The notes under the pieces are model-generated. The model saw only the letters and a list, made by a program, of their open reading frames with translations. It searched no databases and was not told the DNA's origin. Positions 50,580-62,100 of a stretch of 64,000 bases of DNA are shown here, one piece after another (the first letter of the stretch is position 1; every line of letters starts with the position of its first letter). The position numbers were made by a program, and so were the translations under genes. Source of the stretch: Paragordius varius (taxonomy: Eukaryota > Nematomorpha); the NCBI GenBank assembly GCA_964247055.1, contig OZ176056.1, positions 8,804,001 through 8,868,000 on the forward strand, in the 5' to 3' direction.

Positions 50580-53500
50580 TTAGATTTTACAATCAAATTT
50601 ATTGGTGATTAAGGCTTGAATTAACCATTCATAAGTAACTATTTGAGTATATGGTGTTAAACTATTTTGACAGCAATATCTTTCAATCGTTGCTTTAAAC
50701 CGTTTGACTTCAGTTTTAGAGGAGGTATTTGAAATAGAATCCGCAAATAACATTAAAAGAAATGTCGGTTTATAGCTGGCGATATCATCTGTATAAATAT
50801 TATTATTTAGATTAAAATATATCTTTCAATCTACAATCATTCCAAGCTAACTTAGATTTTCAATTTTAAACTTTGTTGTAATTAAACAAATTATAAATTT
50901 TAATCATAAATTTTGCAAATTATTTTTATTTTAATTACAAATAATTATTAAGCAATAAAGTTTGTGATTAATTATATTTTTAACCCGGTAAAACAATCAT
51001 TTTCAACTAATTTAAAGATATTTTTTCGGACAAACAACCTTTGTTACAGTAAATGTTACGTAAAAATTAGTTAATTTTTTACAATATGACCCATTATAAA
51101 AAATCTAATGTTTCATAATAGTCAAATTTATTAAAATCAATCCTTAAACTGTTTAATAATTTAGTTATGAATAAAACTATAATCATTCAATCCGTATAAA
51201 AAAATTATTGTAAAATAAAATACCCATTCCCGTGAATTCGAGTATACGGACACCAAGATAAGTTAATAAATCTCGACACAAGATTTCTTGTGCCATTTTT
51301 TGTTTTAGGGGACTATTTTTGTCATCAACTTGTTCTTTTTGTTCTATACTAAGTTTACCAGTGACTTTATTTTTATTTCCATTTTTATTGATGGAATTAA
51401 CAATGCAAATCATTACGGTTAAGTTTGTAAAACTTTGAAATGATTTTAAGGATTGCGAAATTATGGCACCAGTAGAAAGGCATTTTCCTGTTTCATAAAA
51501 AAAATATATTTTGAGAACAAAAAATTTTTTTATAAATATATACAGTATGCATTTTAATGGTTGCTTATTACATAAAACACTATAGTAGGGGGCAATTTGC
51601 AATATAACACAGTAGTGTATGGAAAAAACAACAAAATGTTGAATAAGCAATTACAGCAAAAATTGAAATTATACGGACAAAACTTTTTTTTAAAAGACAG
51701 CCCTACTTTTTAAATCTTGATTATTTTCAATAAAACTCATTATTCTAATCGAAGATGTATCAAATACAGATGGTAAATAAGAACTCCATCAATTTTATAA
51801 TTTACAGTGGTATATAAATATTTTATATAAGTAATATTAAGGTAAAAAAAAGTATGGTTATCTTTTGAAAAAAATATTTGTCTTTATATTTTTACGTTTT
51901 GTCCGTTTAATTTCACTTTTATTGTATTTCCTTTCTTTTTTCCATACACTACTGTTGTGTTGCAATTTGCCCTGCTTTACTATAATGTGAAATAAGCAAC
52001 GATTAAAATGCATACTGTAAACCTTAAAATATATGAAATTAATAAAATCATATAATATTATTCTTGTAAATTGATAAATTATTTACCTTTAAAGCGGAAA
52101 AAAACTATTTTATAAATATTTACAGTTATATTAATTGCTTTCTTTGATTTTTCCTGTTATAATAGGTAAAACTATTTTTTTCACTTTATTTCTGTATAAA
52201 AAGTTTTCTTTACAAATAATAAATAAAAATTTCAGAATCTAAAAATATACCATTTACAATTCATACTCACCCTAAAAATAAATTATGTGTTTTCGAACTA
52301 ATATAAGTCATCATTATATGAAATATATCTTAATAGCATAGTTTATTATTTTTCCAGTAATATTTTAATTTTAAACAAAACTTCCACTTATAAAAATATA
52401 AATAAGTGATTTTTATCTTAAATATACCATTTACAGTTCAAATTCACCCTTAAACAATTCAAATTCACCCTTGAACAATTCAAATTCACCCTTGAACAAT
52501 TCAAATTCACCCTCGAACAATTCAAATTCACCCTAAAAATAAATTATGTGTTTTCGAACTAATATAACTCATTATTAATATAAAATATACCTTTATGGCA
52601 TAATTAATTATTTTTTTCAGTATTATTTTAATTTAAAACAAAATTTTATTTGTTAAAAATATATTAAAATATAGGTAATTTTTAATCTTAAAAAACATGT
52701 TATTTATTTGAGGGTGAATTTGAATTGTTCGAGGGTGAATTTGAATTGTTCAAGGGTGAATTTGAATTGTTCGAGGGTGAATTTGAATTGTTTAAGGGTG
52801 AATTTGAACTGTAAATGGTATAACACTTAATTTATGAATTTGAATTGTTCATGGGTGAATTTGAACTGTAAATGGTATACTTTTTTACAAAAAAAAAATG
52901 AACGATCACGCGTCAAAAATTTGACTGTAAATTTCCATAAATATAACTCTCCAATCAAAAAAATATTTTCATATCAAAATAAACGAGTTAATAAAGGCAG
53001 AATTTACACCTGCAGGTAAAAGGTAACGACTAAAATCGGTTATAATGGTTCCTTCACGCAAACATTCATAGATGAAAATGTGAGATAGGATGGGTATATC
53101 ACATGCTAAACTCTTTAGAAACTTTTCAGTCCTGGCATACGAATCTGATATACATATAAGAGTGGTTGTTTGGAAATTATCGCAAGGTTTTATTAAAGCA
53201 GAATTAGTATTTTCAGGAATAGTACGTGTGCTTTTAAACGCAATCAAATCTGCCCAGGGGGGAAATGTTTCTAGGATACAGCCACCATTGCTTTTGATAA
53301 GTGTTTCCAGTTGAAATCTACAGTAAAATATGTAAAATATGACTAAAATTTATGGTAAAAAAATGTGAAATACAATAAAAAAAAGGCGTTAGTTAAATAA
53401 GTGTATTATAAAAGTTTAAAAATTTTATATTTATAAAGAGCCAAATAGGTAAAAAACAGACCAAATTTTTAATAGAGTTAACCATATTTTCTAGATTACA

Positions 53501-56136
53501 AAAAATACGAATTTTGTTTTAACACAAGAATGCGAAATATAGAGCCTTAACTTTAATATTGATCACCCTAATAAAATAGAGTTTAAATATGTAAAATATG
53601 GATCAAATTTAAACAAAAACAGTGTTTTTATCAAAATAACTTTAGTTATTTTATTTAAAATTTGAAAATTTTTAGCTTATATTTTGAATTTTTTCAGCGT
53701 TATAATAAAATTAAAAATATAAAACCTATCAAATGGTATGGTAGATATAATATCATGATCTAGACTAGAAAGAGATGAACTTGAAAATTCCTCAGTCAGC
53801 ATTAAAGCTTTCATTGTCTAATAAGGAAATTTTAAGACATAACCATTTACATTTTAAATTCGCCTTTTTTTGAACAATTCAAATTGACCCCCTTAAACAT
53901 TTCTAATTCACCCTAAAAATAAATTATGCCTTTTGAGGCTAATAATATAGCTCATTATTATTATAAAATAAACTTTTTTGCACAGTTTTTTTCAAAATAT
54001 CATATTGATTATAAACGAAATTTTATTATTTTAAAAAAATATAAAATATAGGCAATTATCTATATATGAAAATGCATAATTCACTTTAGGGTAAACTTGA
54101 AATATTTAAGAGTGAATTCGAATTCGAGAGTGAATTTGAAATGTTTAAGGGTAAATTTGAGATATAAATGATTTAGAAATAAAATTTTTTTCATAAGAAA
54201 ATATATTTACGACCCTAGGAATTTTATTGAATTATCCACAAATCAGGGGTATATAAATGTTAATTATGGTTAGTAATATACTCTATATTTTACGTTTGTA
54301 ACCATAGATAAAATTGTATAAGGATCAAAAAAAAGTTATCTTTTGGAAAAAAAGCATTAATCCTTAAGTTTTTACAAAAAAACCATTTCTTTTAATTATT
54401 TTGAGGTTTATTACTAAGATTTTACTCTAATAGCAATAAATTATTTGTTTAATATAAATTAGGAACTATATACTATGGACAAAACGTAAAAATATAAAGA
54501 CAAATATTTTTTTCTAAAAAACAATTCCATACTTTTTTAATCTTAGAATTTTTGGTTCATATATCATTCTTTAAACTTACACAGTATGAAATAGAGATGT
54601 ATTTTATAAAGGTGATTTTAAATATTGTATATATAGAAAAATTGGGGTTGAATACGGTATGGGGTTGTTTTTCGAAGTTTTAAAAATACTTGTCATTATA
54701 TATATATGTTTTGTCCATAGTTAGTCCATAATTCTAATTTTTACTGTAAGTTCTTTATTAAAAAATTTCTGATTGATTGATTTTTGATAATTCACATAAA
54801 ATTCAAACCTTTTTAGGCGTTTGAAATACCGATTGAGAAACTAATGATGTGCGGCGTCCAGGCGAAGATTTATTAGTAAAATTTTCAGGATTGCTTAAAC
54901 TTTTATGTGTTATGAGGAATGTGTAACCAGTAAAAATCCTTTCGTTATCTGCGGAATAAACTATTGTCGTATAAAAATATTCCCCCCCCTCCCCCCCAAA
55001 AAAAACAATTATATTTTTTGCTTAAAAACACAATTTTCTAACATTATAAATGTAAACTTTTAACTTAAAATCAAATGGTTTAACCTTTAAATAAAAGTTA
55101 TTGCTTGAATATTATTAACTTTCTTAAAATCTATATATTTCCCCCCCAAAAAAACAATAATATTTTTATTATGTAAAACAACAATTTTTGAATATTATAA
55201 ATGTAGGCTTTTAACTTAAATTCAAATGGGTTTATTTTTAAAAAAAGCATAAGTTTTATTGTTTGAAAAATATTAAAACTTTATAAAGTGTATTTTATAC
55301 TAATTGTAAGGAATTTAAGTGCTATATATCAATCTAACATAAAAATCAAAAAAATTTTCTATCAGTAAAACAAAAAAACAATATTTGATTTCAAAACCAC
55401 ATTTCCGCGTCGCTTTATAGGGTGAGCTTATATGGGAAGTAGTAATTTTGGGTAATGTAAGACTTTTTTCAGGAGTTTTATCATTCTTATTATTATTTCG
55501 ATTTAGAGTTTTATTTTCAATGAGATTTTGAAGTTGGCCGCCTTGAACAGTTTTAGCTGGAGTTAAAAGTCTACGCTTACCTAATAATTTTCGTTTACTT
55601 GGAGTTGCATCTTACAAAAAAAATATATGTTTAAGTTAAAATTCTGTTGTAAAAAAAACAGTAAAAATTGAAATTATATGAAAGACAAAACAACTTTAAA
55701 GTTATAAAGACAAATTGTTTTTTTCAGAAATATCAGGGAGATTTTTCCATTATAATCAAATAAGGAGTTTCGCTCAGTTTAATCAATACTTTAATAATAA
55801 AAATATTTGTTAAAAACTTGTAAATATTATAAATATAAAATGTTTGATGAAAATAGTATTTTTGTTTTTATCCGCAAAAATGTTGGATTATAAGAGACTA
55901 AAATTAAAACTAAGTGTAAAGAAATAGTTAAATAGGGAGCTTAAAATTGAACATATCAATTTTAAATTTTATCAATTGGTAAATAGGTGACCAGTTTGAA
56001 TTAAATTTAAAAGTAACTAAATTTTACAATCCTTTTTCGATTCCAATACTATATAAAATGATATTTGGATGATTTTTATTAGGGGTAAAAAGTAATTTGT
56101 TTTAGATTTCAATATTAGATATGAAAAAAATAGCAA

Positions 56137-56171
<35 letters not shown>

Positions 56172-59100
56172 ATCATTTATCCTTTTGTTAGGAGATATAT
56201 TTGAAAAGCCAATATTATTAATATTATTATCATTTTTATTATTAATATTGCTATTATTATAGATTTGTTGATTTTGATTAAAATTATTTTTAAGTTTAGA
56301 GTTTGGTGTATTGTTCAATTCATTAATCATTGACGTTTTTAAGGTAAGGCGTTGTTTTTTGGGTGATTCTATCGTTAGCAAATAATGTATATAAATATTA
56401 TAAAAAATAAAAATTTTAAGGTTTGTTTTTAAACTGTTAAAATGGTAAAAAAAGAATTTTAAATTTATTGATAATCAAAAACAAAAAAACAAATTAATAT
56501 TGAATTAAAATGGAAAAAGAATGGTAACTTATAACATTATTTTTATAACTTATTCGAAAAATTGTTTTATAATTTATCAAAATGATATTTTTTGACCATC
56601 ATTGGACTAAATATATGAATTAATAATTATTTAACTAAAAAAGCATATAATCGAAAACTTTTAAACATTTATTTTTCTAAAAAAAAAGTTAAAAACCAAA
56701 GCAAAAATATTTTAAACAACAAAATTTTTAAACTGTAAAATAAGGTACCAGAATGTTCTGAAGTATTTATGGTAAAATTTGTAATATCATCCGTATCTGT
56801 ATTAGAGACTGTCATATGTTTGGCATTAATTCCATCATTGAAATCCTTATTTTTAAGTTTAAGTTTTTGATTAAACTTTTCAAGCTATAAATATATTGAG
56901 TGCAATTAAAAAATAATTAAAAGTTTAATTGATACATTATATTCAAAGTATTTATTAAATACAAATATTTTATTTAATAAAAAAAGCATTTTTAACCGCT
57001 CTCATCATATTCTACAATACAAAAAATTACCAATTTACATTTCCATTATTTGAATTCATTAAAAGTATCAAAGCTTAAAAATATAATTTTCTTTAAACTA
57101 AATATAGGTATTTGATATCTCATTTTTTCAATTTGTAATTATTTTTATTTTCTTAAAATTTCATAAGCCAAAATAATTAAAAGTATATAAAAATATCAAG
57201 GTTTTTAAAAATTAACAATATTTAAAAAGTTTTACACAAATTATAAATATATGAATTGTAATTTCTAATATTCCTAATATGCGTACTTGTAATTTCAAAG
57301 CTGGTTCAAATTTTTCCGTAATTTCAGTCAATAAATTATTATTGTTGGTCATATATATTGGGGGAGATGGCGTTTTATTTTTATGCTTAGCCGATAATTG
57401 ATGATGTCCACCATTTAGCTTTGGACATAAAACAATTCGATCCAGGCAAGTTATTTTATCAGTGGTGGCGGATATATTCATGTTATTCCTTTTGGCGGGA
57501 GATTTTTTGCTTTTTGTGTTGAATTTATTATTAACGTATGTTATTTCAATGGATTCGAATTGACCATCTGTAATAAAATTGAAATTGATACAGTAAGAAA
57601 ATTTCAATTGATAAGTAACTTTTTGAATAATATAAATATATATATAATATAAAATGTTTAATAATGTCTTACTGTTTGGTTAAATTTGTAATTTATGCAA
57701 ATGATATAAAATTCTAAACACATCTTTCAAATTTACATTGTTATTATCGAAAATTTTCTTATTCGAATATTTAAAGATTATATAAATTGATTTATAAAAA
57801 TGGTAAAAAAAACTATAGTTTTAAACAAGATAATCCAAAAGCAACTTTCTACGGTCATAACTTCAGAGAAATTAGGAGTAACTTATTCCAAAAATAAAAA
57901 AAGTCAAACTTAATTAGCATAAACTATTATATTTATTGAAACTCTTCAAATTTTTATATTAAAAAATTTACCATTTTGGAATAAAATTCGATTAACAATA
58001 GCTTCCTCAAGATCATTGAATAATGCATTTGAATTATGTTTTAGGTCAAAATTATCATTATTTTCTCCTGATAAGTTGTTTAAGTTATTGATTGGTAGTT
58101 TTGAAACTAAAATAAGAGTTCCAGGTATTAAGGTATCCTTTACATTGACAATCATGTCTTTAAGATTACACGAATACAGTTCGCCATCACAAAATTGAAC
58201 CTAAAACATATGTAAAATCAATTTTATTTTATAATTTTAATTAAAAAATACAGTCCTACCCCTTCTCCAAAATATACCATTTACAGTTCAAATTCACCCT
58301 TGAACAATTCAAATTCACCCTTGAACAATTAAAATTCACCCTTGAACAATTCAAATATACTATTTACAGTTCAAATTCACCCTTGAACAATTCAAATATA
58401 CTATTTACAGTTCAAATTCACCCTTAAACAATTCAAATTCACCCTTGAACAATTCAAATTCACCCTTGAACAATTAAAATTCACCCTTGAACAATTCAAA
58501 TATACTATTTACAGTTCAAATTCACCCTTGAAAAATTCAAATATACTATTTACAGTTCAAATTCACCCTTAAACAATTCAAATTCACCCTAAAAAAACAA
58601 TTGTGTGTTTTCGAACTAGTATAACTTATTGTTAATATAAATATATCTTTATAGCGCATAGTTTATTATCTTTTCAGTGTTTTTTTAATTTAAAACAAAA
58701 AATTATTTTTGAAAAATATATGAAAATACAAGTGTAATTTTTAATTTTATAAAACACATAATTTATTGAGGGTGAATTTGAATTGTTCAAAGGTGAATTT
58801 GAATTGTAAATGGTATATATGGCTAATATGCAATCAATATACATTTTAACATACATAGGGTATACTCAATCTTAAATCATTATTCAATTTTTTTCAATAG
58901 TATATATGTTATTAAATGATATTCTAGAAATATATTTAACACAAAAACATATTAGGTTTAACATATTATGAAAAGGCTTCAGAATCTATTTATTTCAGAC
59001 AGGTGTGTTCAACACTAGAAATTTCAATTATTGCGAAAACTTTACGAAAACTTCACGAAATCTAAGGAGCTAAATTTATTTTGTTAAGCAAACTTTCTGT

Positions 59101-62100
59101 ATTAATCTTTCTTCCTCTGAGAATTTTGACTGACAATCAACAAAAAAGGTTAAAATAATACTTGTTTTTTACACAGTTTTTTAAAGTTTTATTAAAAATT
59201 GATTAAAATATTATGCGAATAAAAAATGTTAAGTACACTGATTAGTTTGCGCATATTTTACAAAAAAAAGGTAAATTTTTTTTATTTTTTTTAACCTTAA
59301 ATTTTGCCGTCTTGGGTAACAAAGGATATGTTAAGGGTTCAATTTTTCCTTCCATTATATTTTCTTGCGGCCGAGTTTTCTTTAGGTTTTTAGATTCAAA
59401 TTTCAATGGTTTTGACAATAAAATTTTATCATCACTCAGGACTGTTGAAATAGAGGAAGAAATGGTCGTTAAATTACCTAAACGTGATGTACCTAAAATT
59501 ATAAATTAAATAAAAAAAAATTATTTAAAAAATTATTCGCAAAATATAATTATAAAACCATTGCAATTCCTTAAAATCCTTGAAATATTTAAAGTTAACT
59601 AAAGTTTTTGGCACATTTTACCGTAAAAGAAGCTGACCATTTTAATTGTTTATAATCCTATATTTATATACCTCATGTAATGTTAAATTTGTTGTATAAA
59701 AAGATATGAAAACTCTTATTTATTTCTCACATAAAGTTTTAAGAAATTACTTAGATAAGACGAAAAATATATAGTAAAATAGACAAAATCCTATGCCTAA
59801 TATTGCGCTCTAATTTATTTTTTTACGGCAAATATCAGCTTTAATAATCTAATAATACTAACACAGATTAGATATTAACTTGACTTAAAACAATTACAAC
59901 AAATGTTCTTTTGAAGGACAACACCTCCTTAATAAATGAACAATTCAACCGCATTTTTTACATTCGCCAACACATTGAAAACAATATTTGCAAAAAGATA
60001 CAAATTTTATAAAATACCTAATCCAGAATCATTTGTGCCCATTTTAAGGTTTGGGGAGGATTCTGAAATGATTGTACTAATTGATAATAAAGAAACATTG
60101 AAAGTAAAAATCATTAATGTAAAATTTTCAAGTATTAATGAAAACTATATAATTTTTGAATCCTGTTTTTTACCTATGTATATAATTAGGAAAATTAGCG
60201 GGTAATTCAATTTTAAAACAATATTTTAGGTTATATTTTAGCAATATATCAAGATTAATAAATAAATTTTATGTGCAATTTTTTTCAAGTAATATCAATC
60301 TTTATAAGTTAAATAATTTACTGGAGTAAAAGAGTTTCATCTTTTTTCGTATTATATTTGTCTTGACTTTTACGTGATTTTGTCAACATTGTCGTTGAAA
60401 AAGGAAGCAAAGAATTTTGATTGCCATTTTCAATAAAGTTATCAAAACAATTTAGTAGTAGATTAACGTTGGGTAAAATTAATTTACATGGGTAATAATT
60501 TGCATCAGATCGATATTTAACCCAAAAAGTTTTAGGAACAGGTAGACCTAAAACACATGGCCACCCCATTAAAATGAGGGCTAATTTTGTTTCTAAACAA
60601 CATGATGTTGTGTTGTTTTTATAGGCTTGCGTAAACGATTTAAGGTAATTCAATAGCGCTAAATCTGAGTTTTGACCTAAAAAACAAGGTAAAAAAAACC
60701 ATTAAAATCCAAGTTTTTGTCATAATATAGAGGATTTTATTAAAGAGATATACAGTTACTGATAAATATATCATATTTAAACAAAATCTAATTCAATATA
60801 TGCATTTAAAAAATTGTGTTGCCTAAATTTTTACTGTTAAATAAGATTTTAAAATAAATGTCAGAAATTATACGGACTAAACGTAAAAATATAAGGACAA
60901 ACATTTTTATCTAAAAGACAACTAACCATACTTTTTTTCAAACCTTGATTTATCTTCCTAATAAAATATATAAATTGCTTGTGTTATCAATTTACATCTG
61001 TATTTCCTATAGGTTGAAACAATGAGTTATCAATAATAAAATCAAGATTTAAAAAGTATATGGATTTGTCTTTATATTTGTACGTTTTGTCCGTATAATT
61101 TCAATTTTTACTGTAAAATTGAAAAAAATATACATTTTGTAGTTTCTTGCAAACATAAATGATTTTATATTTGCAATTATATAATTTGGTAGATAATATT
61201 AAAATTCGCTATAATAAGATAAAAACCAACCACAATAGTAAAAATAAATCATTTTTCGAATTCGTTTTAATAAATGATAAAATTTTACAACGCAGTAAAT
61301 TTTATGAAAATTTTACAAAAAAATCCCTAAAAACTTTATATTATACCACAATTTTTAGTTTCATTTTCGTTAAATTTTGTCAGTTTTTCCTTAGTATTTC
61401 CCACAAATTTTAAGCATTTTTCGCCCCCATCAGTTATTTCCGTAACTGATTCTGCTATTATTTCAGGCTCAGTGTCTGTTACCAGGACCATATTGGTATC
61501 TTTTTTAATTTCTGGGGTAAAAAAAATTGATTCCAAAATAAAAACGAAGGAATATTATTGAAATACTTTGAATAGTAAAAATTAAGCTTAATTGTACAGT
61601 AAAAATTACTATTATATGGACAAAACGTAAACATATAAATACCAATAGTCAGTTGTTAAAAGACCACTGTATACTTTTTATATATAAAAACATTAAACTC
61701 ATTTGAAAGGTATGAAATTAATATATATATATATATATATATATTAGTACCAAATCAATTATATATATTTTACAATTGTAATTAAATAATATATATAGCA
61801 ACAATTGAAGATTTAAAAAGTATGCCTGTCTTTATCAAAAAAAATAATTGTCGTTATATTAAGTTTAGTTCAATTTTTACTCATAATTGTCTTGTAATTT
61901 CTATTTGTCAGCATAATAATTGATTTTCAAATACCCCAAATCCGTCTTAATATTTAATTTTATTGCAATCAAAAAGTTTAAATTTAGTTTGAAATAAACT
62001 ATTTTGATAATGTAAGATTTAAGCATTTACTTATAGATGTTGAGGTATTTGCTTGATTATTGTTATAAGTTAGATTGAGATTTTGATTATCTAATATATT

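Noticed and set aside
59312-59509. 65-codon plus-strand frame
   Set aside because: It is the complement of a well-supported TP53BP1-like exon (59,492-59,296).
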